Shown here one piece after another: positions 20,373-30,741 of a DNA stretch of 64,000 nt; the stretch's first letter is position 1; every line of letters begins with the position of its first letter. The stretch spans positions 2,621,747-2,685,746 of the forward strand of contig NC_089179.1 of the NCBI RefSeq assembly GCF_947507565.1, in the 5' to 3' direction. The notes under the pieces were generated by a model. The model made no database searches, was not told the DNA's origin, and saw only the letters and a program-made list of their open reading frames with translations. Position numbers and translations under genes: made by a program. This stretch comes from Oscarella lobularis. Lineage: Eukaryota > Porifera > Homoscleromorpha > Homosclerophorida > Oscarellidae.

Positions 20373-20515
20373 CGGCCAAGTTCTATCTCGAGTCCTCGAA
20401 CTGGGAAATACAGGTAGGCGTCAGAAATCGCGTCTAAATCGCGAAAAATAGCTAAACGGACAACGCCTAGCGATCGTTGGACACTTTCTACGCCGGCGAT
20501 CATCCCGTTGCGAAA

Positions 20516-20668
20516 GCGAATGTGAATGCGCATGCGCATGCCCATGCGAATTCGAATGCGATTTCGAATGCGTTTGATTACTAAGATAGCGGCACGGTTG
20601 ACGGCGCTACCTTAGTAATCAAACGTTGGAACAATGACGCTAACTTAGTAATCAAACGCCGTCAAGTA
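20516..20668. repeat. Hexamer block and 36-bp repeat, copy 3 (both orientations)
   Basis: GCGAATG-type hexamers run into one minus-oriented 36-bp unit. Two plus-oriented units (ACTTAGTAATCAAACGCCGT) follow, forming an inverted pair. Confidence 0.8.
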
Positions 20669-20669
20669 T

Positions 20670-21130
20670 TGCCAAGACTTTTGTAAACGCCACCATTCGA
20701 GCGACAGACACACACTCGATTGTACAACGTAATTGCATAATCATTAATGCCTTGGAAAAAATTGTCAACGTCGTCGTTCGCAGTTCCGTAGAAGATCCTT
20801 GAGGGCGCGCGTGATTTCGGTAGGTCTAAGTATAGCTGTGATCGACGCTAAAAATAGGATCCGCAACTATAAACCCACTTATGTCTGATAAAAAGCTTGC
20901 AGAGAAAGAAATGTGCGTCGTGGCATTGATTTAATTGCACGACAACAACGCCCGTATAAAATCTGCGTTGGCCTACACTGTACGACAAAAAACACGAAAC
21001 GTTTTTCTGCATCAAGTAAGTGCTTTTTTGACTAAAATAAGCGTAAGAAAAAAAGAACTTCATACACAGGGGGAGGATTTTTCTCTTCTTTTTCCCCCAG
21101 CGACTTCAAATGCGTCTAGAGCGCCTTACT
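20670..21130. other. No gene recognised
   Basis: Only short overlapping frames; nothing recognised. Confidence 0.5.
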
Positions 21131-21135
21131 GCTAA

Positions 21136-21240
21136 TGAAGGTAGAACCTTCACTCGTTGTGAAGGTATAATCTTTATCGTTGTGAAGGTAGAACCTTCAC
21201 TCGATGTGAAGGTAGAACGTTCACTCCTAATGATGGTAGA
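21136..21240. repeat. Palindromic tandem repeat
   Basis: About five units of roughly 21 bp with GTGAAGGTAGAACCTTCACT. Each unit is nearly self-complementary (GAAGGT then ACCTTC). Confidence 0.8.
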
Positions 21241-21249
21241 TGTCCGGGA

Positions 21250-21660
21250 AGGTCTCGCGAATTCAAACGAAGGAAGACAACGAACTGTTTGTTTCATGCG
21301 GACGAAATAATGTACGATAGACTTGTGATTGCGTCAATGCACGCTCATGTGATCACATAACGGGAAAATGCTCCTGTCTTCCTGGCTGGAAGGGTAAACG
21401 TTGGGCCTCACTTTTTCTAACAGTAATTATCAGTTTATCAGCTACGTTTTCATGTCATAAGTCGCTTTATAATAACCGCTTCGGTTTGCAAACTTGGTTT
21501 TAGACTGTTTTCCTAATCTCTTCGTACTGACCCATCACATAGGCAGAAACCTTTACGAAAAGCCATACACACTTTTTCTTCTAAATCGAGTCAGAGGACA
21601 CCCACCTCGCTGCCAACGACAACTTGATCCGAAGGCACGCGAATTTTCGGTCCCGTCAAG
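21250..21660. other. No gene recognised
   Basis: Only short frames; nothing recognised. Confidence 0.5.
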
Positions 21661-21768
21661 ATTGCGGCACTGTTAACAGCGTTTGATTTCTAAGTCAAGT
21701 TCTAAATTTGTACGTTTACGAAATATTACTGATGGCGTTTGATTACTAAGATAGCGGCACTGTTGAAG
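21661..21768 (-). repeat. 36-bp dispersed repeat, copy 4
   Basis: Two separated minus-oriented units (GTTTGATTACTAAGATAGCG, then GCACTGTTGA). Confidence 0.75.
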
Positions 21769-21952
21769 GGTAACGAATCCTCGAGAAGGGGAAAAAAAGA
21801 GCGAAAGAGATCTTAGAATTACGAGAAGGCGTGCGTCAAGGTGAGCATGGTGCATGCACTAAAGTCCTGAGGTATACAATACACCGTCGATTGAATTCAA
21901 ATAAGCGGGCTGCATCAACTTAACACTGAAGAATCGATTTCGTCGTATTCAC

Positions 21953-22066
21953 TATTGCTTCGGAAGCTTCTTCATTTGTTCACGTCCAGTCACCAAGGAG
22001 TTGTCAAAATGAAGTCACTAGCCAGATGTCACATCTGGTGGCCTCAAATCGACAAAGAAGAAAACC
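21953..22066 (+). pseudogene. Gypsy integrase zinc-finger fragment
   Basis: Reads KLLHLFTSSHQGVVKMKSLA then CHIWWPQIDKE. This is the first half of the H2C2 finger of a Ty3/Gypsy integrase (compare HPGVVRMKCLARSYVWWP in the element at 644-5102). Nothing else of that element remains around it. Confidence 0.75.
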
Positions 22067-22154
22067 AAAGCCCCTATAACACGTAAAACTCTAGTGCATG
22101 GTCGAAACGATCCTGTTGGACGTCAAGTTGTCTGTAATCTTTGCTTCTTGGGGT

Positions 22155-22248
22155 TCCATCTGCCTATACTTGAGATCTTAGCTCCTAATCTTTGTTTTTG
22201 AGGGATCCATCTAGATTAGGAGCTAAGGTCTCTAATATAGGCAGATGG
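22155..22248. repeat. Foldback with 34-bp arms
   Basis: The left arm (CCATCTGCCTATACTTGAGA then TCTTAGCTCCTAATC) and the right arm (GATTAGGAGCTAAGGTCTCT then AATATAGGCAGATGG) are inverted copies around a loop of about 25 bp. The arm also occurs alone at 20234. Confidence 0.8.
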
Positions 22249-22382
22249 ATACCTTACCACGCTATTATTATGCACTAGACGCGTTCCGTCCGCCTGAACT
22301 GCAAGCGTCGCTTGCGCGCAACGACGTACAGACATGTGTTTGTCCAGATATTCAGTGTCGTGACGATGAGGGATTGGCCTCA

Positions 22383-23046
22383 GTAAGGACCACCGTGTGT
22401 AATTACTGTCAAGCCAAAAATGGCCGCATGAATCTCCCTCAATGTGCTGTTCCGTCAGAAAAGTCAGCCTTCCACCTCTTCTTCCTCCGCCTCAACTGCT
22501 ACTCAACATTCTAACAGTGAATACATACGAATCCCTACGCTTTCGCAAACACATTCGTAAATACAATTCGGCCTTTCAGATGACATCTTTTGGAGCTGAC
22601 AGGAAACTTTTCGAACAAGGATTTATGCCGACGATTAAAATTCAAGGACAAGTTTATCATTGCATAGGCCCTTTCCCCTACACGGCGCTAAGAGATGCAG
22701 TCGAAACTGATGGCGAGGTGAGCAACGTTAGTCAATTGGTCGTTTTGCCGTCTTCATTCACAGGAGGACCACGATACATGCATGAAAAGTGCCAAGACGC
22801 AATGACGTACGTCAAGCATCACGCAGCTCCCGATTAATTCATAACCATGACCTGCAATCCAAATTGGCCAGAAATTACGGGCGAACTCCTTCCGGGACAA
22901 ACGCCAAAAGATCGACACGATCTTATAGCAAGATTGTTCCGCTTGAAAGTTGAAAGGTTCATGTACCTCGTGGACACGCAACACATTTACGGCATCAAAC
23001 GTTGCCACGTTTACACGATCGAGTGGCAAAAGCGCCGCAGACAAGT
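22383..23046 (+). pseudogene. Helitron Rep/helicase fragment
   Basis: Matches the N-terminal part of the Helitron A protein. A Cys motif with CCSVRKVSLPPLLPPP corresponds to its CCANGKVGVPFLGFPP, and MTSFGADRKLFEQGFMPT and GQVYHCIGPF follow. Two things interrupt it. An internal deletion after GQVYHCIGPF jumps to TALRDAVETDGEV. An in-frame TAA at about 22835 follows HHAAPD, after which FITMTCNPNWPEITG and GIKRCHVYTIEWQKR continue. The copy ends before the catalytic HUH and Tyr motifs. It belongs to the same family as Helitrons A and B but is on the other strand. Confidence 0.85.
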
Positions 23047-23061
23047 ACGCAGCAATAAATG

Positions 23062-23580
23062 ATACATTACTAATTAGAAAAGAAGAAAAACCTCAGACCA
23101 GTATCTGTTCACCCGTTCGATCGCGATGGCTGCAGCTGAAAACCCAACGCTCGCCGCCTTTGAGGCGGCATGTCACGAAGCGGGGTAAGATAGCAAGCAC
23201 GAACAAAATGGAAGTGCAAACAAGCCATGCTTCAAAGCTATGAGATGCCCGCTAAGCTGAAGACGCTGCTGACAGCGACGCTATCAGGAGCGTTAATGAA
23301 GAAAAGGGCCGGCCGCCCCGAATCAAACCGGGAGAGACGCGCGCGCTTATTTGGCGTTGAAAAATGCTCTGTGAGTGAGTCGATGACTATCCATCAATCA
23401 ATCGATCGATTCATCCATCGATCGCGATCGATAGGACCTTATTTTAGTATGGCGCCGGGCTAGGGCGCGAAAAATCGGCGGGGGGGGGGGGGGGGGGGCG
23501 TTCTCCAAGAGCGGGCCAAAGTATTGTTGGCCTGAAGAAAACGTTGGCCTGAAGCTCTGAAGACGGTCCCTCGGGGACTA
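23062..23580. other. No gene recognised; G-homopolymer
   Basis: Includes a run of about 21 G residues near 23480-23500, which could be real or a sequencing/assembly weakness. A TA dinucleotide at 23579-23580 marks the edge of the pogo-like element. Confidence 0.5.
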
Positions 23581-23990
23581 GAGTCGTTCCGGTACTTTCG
23601 GACAACATGTAGTTCGGACGCGTCTTACCAATTAAGGAGACTGAGCTGCGATTCGTTCTTTGCACGGATGTCTTCTGCTATCCTTCACTGATCGCTGTAC
23701 AGACTTTCAGCTGCGTCTCACCAACGCACGCTACACCACACGCCACAATTCGCAGCTACTGCATGACATCCGCTTCCGGACATGCACATGTGTTTCGGTC
23801 AGAGCGAATATCTTCGTGGATAATCCTAGTACCTATAACATGCCATATACCATTAGAAAGCTCTTTGATTCCTCTTTTAGATTCTGCTAACAGATAAAAT
23901 AGACACCACACCTGAAGTGAAATAATGAATTTTTAATGACAGCTGTCTTTTCTGTTTTTCGGACACAAGGTTATTCGCTTCCAACTTTGC
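23581..23990 (+). repeat. Left long inverted repeat of the pogo-like element
   Basis: About 410 bp, matching the reverse complement of 30855-31092 followed by 26318-26488 with scattered substitutions and small indels. Confidence 0.88.
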
Positions 23991-24252
23991 AATTTTTACC
24001 GAAAGATGATTATTTACTTCTAACATTACTGAAGAAATAAAGCCCCTCTAATACTACTGCTTAAAACGCTGTCCTATTACGCTATACCAAAAATGTAACT
24101 GAATTAATTAGCGAAAACGTATTAAAACAGAACAACTTTGTTATTAATAATATTCATACTGGCTGAGTTTTTTCTTCTTTGCAGTACGTGCTGATTTTCT
24201 TATCGGAACGTCGGAATTTGTTGCAGCGGCAGTTGGCTTCCTAGTAGCTTTC

Positions 24253-26030
24253 TTAACAGCCGGATTTTTTGTTTCTCTTTTTTCTTTCTTGCAATACAGC
24301 CCTCATAGCACCTGAAGTGAGAAGCTTTGCCTCTGCGGTTGATGGCGACCGTCTTGCCTTTTCAGGAATAGAAGGCAGCCACTGAGGTTGCTGATGCGGC
24401 TTGGAGCTCATGCAAGCACTTGGAATTCCTGCAGTCGGTTTCGATAGTTTGTGAAGTTGCGCCACTTTGAATAGCGGGGATCTTCAAGATCTTATCCGTT
24501 TTCATATCTTCTTTGGTAAACTGTCTCTTCCTCTTTTGTAAATTGCATTTCAGATGTATTTGTTTCAGCAAGCAACTTGTCATGGCTGTCATGATGTGGC
24601 AATGGCTCGACAATGCAACTACTGACGGTGAAGCTGAGGCTTGCTGGAAGGGTATAGAAGAATGCTGCGTACTGGTATTCAAATTCTGATTCAAACTGCC
24701 CTCGGCTCCTTTCAGTTCCAACTTCAGTTTTGCTGGCGACGGAGTAAGCAGTGGCAGAAACGAGATTGTTTGACGTGGTGCGGTAATAGGAGACTTCTCT
24801 TTCGAGGAAGATTCAGGAGCAACTTTCACAGCTGTTTTGTCAAAGACTCAAAGGGGCAAACTCCAGTTGTGCTAAAGCCGGCCATGATATTACGTAAAGT
24901 CATGCTCTCAGTCCAAGCAGCACGAAACACCTTAGAGAAATGTGACATCGTTATCAGTGGCATTGCCTTGACCAGCTTCTCTTCAGGCTCGAGAAAGCAC
25001 AACTGTGGAGAGGTTGCAATAGGTGTGTTGTATTAGGCGGAAGGCAAAGAAGAATTACGCCTGAATCAGCAGCTTTTTCAACGACGGCAGGATTGTAGTG
25101 GCTTGAGTGTCCGTCAAGGAGAAGAAGAAGCGGCCGTACACCAGATGCGAACGGTAGAAAATGATTCAGGAACCACCTCTCGAAAACTGCGCTGTTGCTC
25201 CATCCCGAATTGGTTTCCATGTACACCGTTCCAGGAACCTCACCAATACCAAAGCCATTTGGACGTCGTCGCTTGAGAACGACAAATGGTGGAAGTACAT
25301 ACCCGCTTGCAGCCGAGCAAGCAAGAACCGTGATTTGGGATTTGTTCCCAGACGAGATGGAATAAACGTGCTTTTGCTGCCTTTCTGCCAAAACGCGCAC
25401 GGGAGCATGTTGAAATGGCATTCCAACTTCATCAAAATTGAAAATTTGCCCAGCCTTGTCCAACAGATTGTTCTCCGTTAAAACAAATTCCAAAAAATTA
25501 AAGTAGCTATAGTATATAACTGGTTAATTAAATATATGCAAGTTAAAGTATTTACTTACTTGTCAACAATAGTTTGATCAGTGCAGGCGTGTCTAGCTCT
25601 TGACAGGTTTTCACCTTTTCGAAGAGTGATGTTCGGATAGCGTTTCCGAAATCCGTCAAACCATCCTCTGCCAACGTTCGCCGTGTTAGCCCCTTTAGTT
25701 GCTAGTACTTCGTTAGCGAGAGAAAGAACCTACAGTTGTTTCATGTACACAGAGACGGATATATTGATATGAACAAATTACGTCATTAATTGTCCTTCCA
25801 AATCCGATTTTGGCGGAACGAACAATCAAATCTGCTAACGTAGATTCCTCGAAGTCTGTGAAATACATTCTCGGATCGTCTTGAGCGATCTCGCACTTTT
25901 GATGAGTGCAGTAGTCGTGCAACGTTGATTTCGGGATACCCCACTCCATTGAGGCCTGTCTGACAGACATGCCTTCGTCTATATCAGAAAGAGCTCTTTC
26001 TAGCATGTCGCTGTCCCAAAGAAGATACTT
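24253..26030 (-). pseudogene. Pogo-like transposase
   Basis: Exon 1 (to 25782) holds a psq-type helix-turn-helix (MSVRQASMEWGIPKSTLHDY). Intron 25730-25781 (52 bp) leads to exon 2 (25729-25560), a CENP-B-type helix-turn-helix piece (RGWFDGFRKRYPNITLRKGE). After a second intron, exon 3 (about 25493-24954) has the DDE_1 core with D (IFNFDEVG) and D (LLLLLDGHSSHYNP), followed by PPNTTHLLQPL. The third acidic residue is replaced (LQPLHSCAF, where relatives read LQPLD). Frameshifts near 24975 and 24850 separate the typical tail (FSKVFRAAWTESMTLRNIM). It once encoded the cut-and-paste transposase of this element and is now inactive. Confidence 0.8.
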
Positions 26031-26317
26031 CGCAGGACGAGTTCAACGCAAAAAGGAGGGACGCGGTTTCGAAAGCCGTTGGAGCTCTATCTGTCGTCCC
26101 AACGACAGCGGGTAAAAAATTCGACCGGCAGGACGTTGCCTGATTGACGTGGAGCGTGAACTCATCGCTTGCTAAGTTCGGACTTCGGACGAAGGGTGAA
26201 CCGTTGAGAAGTTCTTACGAGACGCGTGCGCAATATAGGCCCGCCTCTACCACATTCCGAACAACTTGCTAGAAAGGTTATTGGACGCCTTCTGAACGCC
26301 TTCAAGTTAAACCTAGA

Positions 26318-26488
26318 ATGTAATTGCAAAGTTGGAAGCGAATAACCTTGTGTCCGAAAAACAGGAAAGACAGCTGTCATTAAAAATTCATTATTTCACT
26401 TCAGTTGTAGTGTCTATTTTATCTGTTAGCAGAATCTGAAAGAGGAATCAAAGAGCTTTCTAATGGTATATGGCATGTTATAGGTACT
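26318..26488 (-). repeat. Right inverted repeat of pogo-like element, inner part
   Basis: Inverted match to 23820-23990, interrupted at 26488 by the Gypsy element. It continues at 30855. Confidence 0.88.
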
Positions 26489-26599
26489 TGTTATGTCCTT
26501 AGTGTATTACCAACTGATTAACTATGTCCTAAGCTATCCCATATAACCTAGCCTACAGACAAGACACCCTTAACTATCTAGAGGTCCGGATATACCACA
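26489..26599 (-). repeat. 3' LTR of the second Gypsy element
   Basis: 111 bp, differing from the other LTR by a substitution and a 2-bp indel, so the insertion is young. Confidence 0.94.
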
Positions 26600-26617
26600 C
26601 TCCCTCCTCCTAAAAGT

Positions 26618-27946
26618 CTACTTCGCCGAAACCGACCAATTCAATCTGTCCGGTGGCCGACGCTCTCGTGGAGGGTTTCGACGCACCTCTGGTGGAGCCG
26701 GTGTTGCTGGCTTTGCTTGCGACGTCGAAACTGGCGGCGAAGGTGAGAGTGCCGCATTTTCAGTGGCAGAGGCTCCGGTAGGCTCAGCTGCGACTGGATC
26801 CGGAACACTTCGTCTCGGAGACGATAAAGGGGGCCTCGGTGGGGCCGTTTCGCTCTCCACCGACGGCGTGATCGGTATAGCACTTGGCGGATTCGTGGCA
26901 CTTGGCGTAATGGGAGCACTTGGCTGTTCCAGGGCATCGAACGAAGCGTGATGGGGACGAAGCTGATTTGCATGACGGTGCCAAACTCTGCCTCCAACCC
27001 GAACGTCGTAATCGACTTCTCCGTACTTCCCTGTGATTTCTCCTCTCTCCCATCGAACTGGAGAGACGTAATTTCGAGCCCAAACTTTATCTCCTTTTTC
27101 AAATGCTCGCTGAGCGAGGGGCCCAGAACTCTGCTGCTTCTCCTGCTTGACACGCACTCTTTCTGCCAAATCCGGGTGCAACATTGACAACCTCGTGCGA
27201 AGAGTACGCCCCAAGAACAGCTGAGCGGGCGAGGTACCAGTCGTGGCGTGCGGCGTGCAGCGGTACTGGAACAGAAATCGTAGCAATTTTGTAGCAATGT
27301 CGCCAGGCTCGTCTTTCATAGACTTCATTGCGCCTTTGAACGTTTGCACACAGCGCTCGGCCGCACCATTCGATTGGGGATGGTACGGAGGTGATCTGAC
27401 ATGTCGAACTCCGTTCGATGACAAGAAACTCGAGAATTCTGCGCTGCTGAACTGTGGTCCATTGTCGGAGACCAACAGTTCTGGACACCCATATGACGCG
27501 AACAGCTCTCGAAGGCATCCTATGGTTTTTTGAGTCGTTGTGCTGGTCATCATCTTTACTTCTAACCACTTTGAATACGCATCAACGACGATCAGGAACA
27601 TGTGTCCCATGAACGGTCCAGCAAAATCAATGTGGATTCTTTGGAATGGTCCATTTGGCCAACTCCATGGATGAAGGGTTACTCTGGCGGGAGAACGAGC
27701 GCTTTTCTGGCACGCCTCGTACTCTCTCGCTACTGCTTCAATTTCTTTTGAAATTCGTGGCCACCACATATGCATTTTAGCTAGGGCCTTCATCCTCACA
27801 ACACCCATATGCGTGCTGTGAATTTCCTCGAGTAAGTGTGGCCTGAGCGAGGGCGGAACAACTACTCTCATCCCCCACATCACAACTCCAGCTTCTTGCA
27901 ACAACTCCAATCTGCGAGTGAAATACGCTTGCACTTCCTCTGGCAC
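26618..27946 (-). CDS. Integrase part of Pol (second Gypsy element)
   Basis: This 442-residue frame carries the H2C2 finger (STHMGVVRMKALAKMHMWWP then CQKS region) and the integrase core with D (RIHIDFAGPFMGHMF), D (LVSDNGPQFSS) and E (HPQSNGAAERCVQTFKG). A chromo-like or linker segment (KGDKVWARNYVSPVRW) and a Pro/Ser-rich tail follow. An in-frame TGA at 27958-27956 separates it from the RNase H frame. Otherwise it reads as one polyprotein. Confidence 0.93.
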   Translation of the reverse strand: MPEEVQAYFTRRLELLQEAGVVMWGMRVVVPPSLRPHLLEEIHSTHMGVVRMKALAKMHMWWPRISKEIEAVAREYEACQKSARSPARVTLHPWSWPNGPFQRIHIDFAGPFMGHMFLIVVDAYSKWLEVKMMTSTTTQKTIGCLRELFASYGCPELLVSDNGPQFSSAEFSSFLSSNGVRHVRSPPYHPQSNGAAERCVQTFKGAMKSMKDEPGDIATKLLRFLFQYRCTPHATTGTSPAQLFLGRTLRTRLSMLHPDLAERVRVKQEKQQSSGPLAQRAFEKGDKVWARNYVSPVRWERGEITGKYGEVDYDVRVGGRVWHRHANQLRPHHASFDALEQPSAPITPSATNPPSAIPITPSVESETAPPRPPLSSPRRSVPDPVAAEPTGASATENAALSPSPPVSTSQAKPATPAPPEVRRNPPRERRPPDRLNWSVSAK

Positions 27947-27955
27947 TTTTGCAGG

Positions 27956-28555
27956 TCATCCGTGAAGAACGTGTAGGAGCACCTTTGATAGAACGGGGTC
28001 TTTCTCTGTCGCTTTGGCCAGTTGTTGACTCGTGACAGGTAACACTGCCAATTTTTCAGCGTGGAGCGCATTAATTTCTAACGCCTGTTCGTCCTCATCC
28101 GTTTTCCTAGTATCGACGGGTAGACGAGAGAGACCATCGGCATTTGCGTGCTGCTCTGACGGTCGATATTCGATGTCGTACGTAAACATCGACAACACAA
28201 TGGCCCACCTCTCCAGCCTTGCAGCGGCAATGACTGGCAATGAACCTTTTGATCCGAACAACGTCGTTAGTGGCCTGTGGTCCGTGACCAAGGTAAACCG
28301 ACGTCCGCATAGATACTGCCGAAATTTTGTGACACCAAATTTTAAGGCATACGCTTCCTTTTCTATTTGCGAATACTTTTGCTCTGTTTCAGATAAGGTC
28401 TTTAAAGCGTAGGCAATAGGGCGCTCTTCTCCATTCGGCATCGTGTGAGAGAGCACTGCCCCTATTCCGTATGCGGATGCATCACCAGCCAATCTCACTG
28501 GTAATTTCGGATCGTAATGAACTAAAACGTTGTCTGATGTCAGCACTGACTTCAA
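27956..28555 (-). CDS. RNase H part of Pol (second Gypsy element)
   Basis: This 199-residue frame carries RNase H motifs (VRLAGDASAYGIGAVLS, TLSETEQKYSQIEKEAYAL, LVTDHRPLTTLFG, HANADGLSRLP). It joins the upstream RT frame by a one-base frameshift near 28610 and is ended by a TGA where the family normally continues. Confidence 0.93.
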   Translation of the reverse strand: MKSVLTSDNVLVHYDPKLPVRLAGDASAYGIGAVLSHTMPNGEERPIAYALKTLSETEQKYSQIEKEAYALKFGVTKFRQYLCGRRFTLVTDHRPLTTLFGSKGSLPVIAAARLERWAIVLSMFTYDIEYRPSEQHANADGLSRLPVDTRKTDEDEQALEINALHAEKLAVLPVTSQQLAKATEKDPVLSKVLLHVLHG

Positions 28556-30702
28556 TTTGTTGAAAGCTTTATCGCATTCTTGTGACCAGTTCCACTTGTC
28601 TCTTTTTTGAGTAAGGTATTCAGTGGCTTTGCGATGGTGGCCATTTGCTCACAAAATCGCCCGTAGTAATTCACTAGTCCAAGAAATGCTTTTAACTGCT
28701 TTGTATCCTCAGGTTTGGGAGCATTCAGAATAGCTTCTTTCTTTGCCTTTGTTGCTCTCCTTCCCGTTGCGTCAACTGTGTGACCAAGATATTCGACTTC
28801 GTTAGCCATTATGACGCATTTCGCCGGCTTCAGTCGAATGCCATGTTTCTTCAATCGTTCGAAGACGTTTTGAAGGTTTTTCAGATGCTGTTCATCGTTT
28901 TCACCGATAACCAATATGTCATCGAGATAGCAGACGACGCCAGGTAGACCGTGCAGTACTTGGTCCATGATATTTTGAAATATCGCGGGTGAATTGGCGA
29001 TTCCAAACGGTAGTCGTACCGGTCGATATAATCCCTGTGGCGTATTTAACGTCACAATTTCCTGTGAGGCCTCCTCTAGCTCTACTTGATGGTAGGCACT
29101 CGCCAAGTCCAACTTCGTGAACTTTTCACTTCCGGCCAACTGCGCGAAGAGACCCTCCGGTTTAGGAATCGGATATTGATCGACGTCAAGCACCTTGTTT
29201 ACGGTGTGTTTGTAATCACCACATAGTCGCAGTGCCGCTTCCGGTTTCGGAACCAGTACAAGGGGCGTTGCCCACTTGCTAACGGACACGCGTTGCATAG
29301 CGCCCTTTTCTTCCAGTCGATCCAATTCCTTAACAATTGAGTCGCGCATCGAATATGGTGCCGGTCGAGCCTGCAAGAATGTCGGAGTAGTGCCTTCCTT
29401 CAATTTCAGCGACGCCTTGAACCCTTGAATTGTTCCCAAATTGGAATTGAATAATTCTTCGTATTCTTTGACGAGTTCTTCAGCGCGGGTGCCTGCTCCG
29501 ATACGCGCGATTCCTAGAGCCTTCCAATTCAGCTTAATTTCGCGGAGCCAATTACGCCCGAAGAGCGATGGGCCGTCCCCTTCCACTACAAACAGTGGAA
29601 GCTCCGCCTTTTGACCTTCTAATTCGATTTGCACGATTCGTTTCCCGAGAACCGACAAATCTTCTTTCGAATAGGTCGAAAGCGTGATGTCGGGCTTCGT
29701 GAGCGCGAAGTCCTTGAAGTACTTGACCCAAGTAGCGCGCGAAACCAACGCGACGGCGGCTCCAGTGTCCACTTCCATCGGGAGGCGTTTCCCCTCTACG
29801 AACGGGTGAACCATCAATTTCTCGTCGTGTTTCGACGGAACGGTATTTATCGCATTCAAAAAATATTCGTCCTCGTCCGTTGCGTTGTCGTCGCCTCTAT
29901 CGACGCGATGCGTCACTCCCTTTTGGCGGCGCGATCCTTTCCCACGCCCTCCTCTCTCTTTAGAGCGACACGCGCTCGCTAAGTGCCCCTTTTTGTTCCA
30001 CGCCGAGCACATTTTGTCTTTGTGCCAGCACTTTTGCGGCTCGTGTCCGGGTTTTCCGCAGCGGTAGCACGGATTTCGCTTGTCCGCTGTCGGCGTGGCG
30101 GATTTCCCTTCCTTCGACGTCGAGACGCGCTGAATTGCTTCCGTTGGCGCTGGCTGCGAAACGCGAAGCGATCGGCCTTGCTTCTTCGCCTTTTCCATGG
30201 CGGTTGCCTCTTCGAGCGCTCGATCCAGCGTGAGATTTCTTATGGCCAGCAGTTTTTGTTGCGTTGCATAGTTACGCATACCGGTGACGAATTGATCGCG
30301 TAACGCCCGCGTGAGATCTGGAAACGCACAGTGTTTCGCCATGTGCCGCAACGTCGCCAAATATTCGGACGCATTTTCGCCGTCCGCTTGATAACGACTG
30401 TAGAAAGTGTGCGTTACGGCGATCTCCAAAGGCTTGGGTGAGAAATGGGCGGTCAATTTCTCTCGGATCGTCTTCAACGGGGTCGCCATCAGATCATCCG
30501 GCGACACCAAATTTTCCAGTGTGCGGAACGCGTCTCCGCCGATGAGCGACAGGAAAACGGTGCGAAGTTTTGCTTCCGCCGCCTCGTCGTTGCCCGTCAA
30601 GTCGTTAGCGACGAAATACGCATCGACGCGCTTCAAATACGAGTCCCATGAACTCGACGCGATGTCGTACGGCTCGATGTTGCCGATGAGTGCATGTGCC
30701 AT
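28552..30702 (-). CDS. Gag, protease and RT (second Gypsy element)
   Basis: This 716-residue frame begins with the ATG at 30702, about 20 bp past the primer-binding site. Gag spans roughly residues 1-190. Two zinc knuckles follow (CYRCGKPGHEPQKC; the second, CSAWNKKGHLASAC, has Trp at its second Cys position). The protease has LPMEVDTGAAVALVS. RT has LRLCGDYKHTVN and the active site VCYLDDILVIG. The frame runs out at 28552, just after RT, because of the frameshift near 28610. Good codon integrity implies a recent copy. Confidence 0.94.
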   Translation of the reverse strand: MAHALIGNIEPYDIASSSWDSYLKRVDAYFVANDLTGNDEAAEAKLRTVFLSLIGGDAFRTLENLVSPDDLMATPLKTIREKLTAHFSPKPLEIAVTHTFYSRYQADGENASEYLATLRHMAKHCAFPDLTRALRDQFVTGMRNYATQQKLLAIRNLTLDRALEEATAMEKAKKQGRSLRVSQPAPTEAIQRVSTSKEGKSATPTADKRNPCYRCGKPGHEPQKCWHKDKMCSAWNKKGHLASACRSKERGGRGKGSRRQKGVTHRVDRGDDNATDEDEYFLNAINTVPSKHDEKLMVHPFVEGKRLPMEVDTGAAVALVSRATWVKYFKDFALTKPDITLSTYSKEDLSVLGKRIVQIELEGQKAELPLFVVEGDGPSLFGRNWLREIKLNWKALGIARIGAGTRAEELVKEYEELFNSNLGTIQGFKASLKLKEGTTPTFLQARPAPYSMRDSIVKELDRLEEKGAMQRVSVSKWATPLVLVPKPEAALRLCGDYKHTVNKVLDVDQYPIPKPEGLFAQLAGSEKFTKLDLASAYHQVELEEASQEIVTLNTPQGLYRPVRLPFGIANSPAIFQNIMDQVLHGLPGVVCYLDDILVIGENDEQHLKNLQNVFERLKKHGIRLKPAKCVIMANEVEYLGHTVDATGRRATKAKKEAILNAPKPEDTKQLKAFLGLVNYYGRFCEQMATIAKPLNTLLKKETSGTGHKNAIKLSTN

Positions 30703-30741
30703 GTTCCTTTAGAATCCAAAATCCTGCGACTACGCCAATAT

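Noticed and set aside
26162-26380. 72-residue minus frame next to the pogo arm
   Set aside because: Covers the inner end of the inverted repeat and shows no conserved motif.
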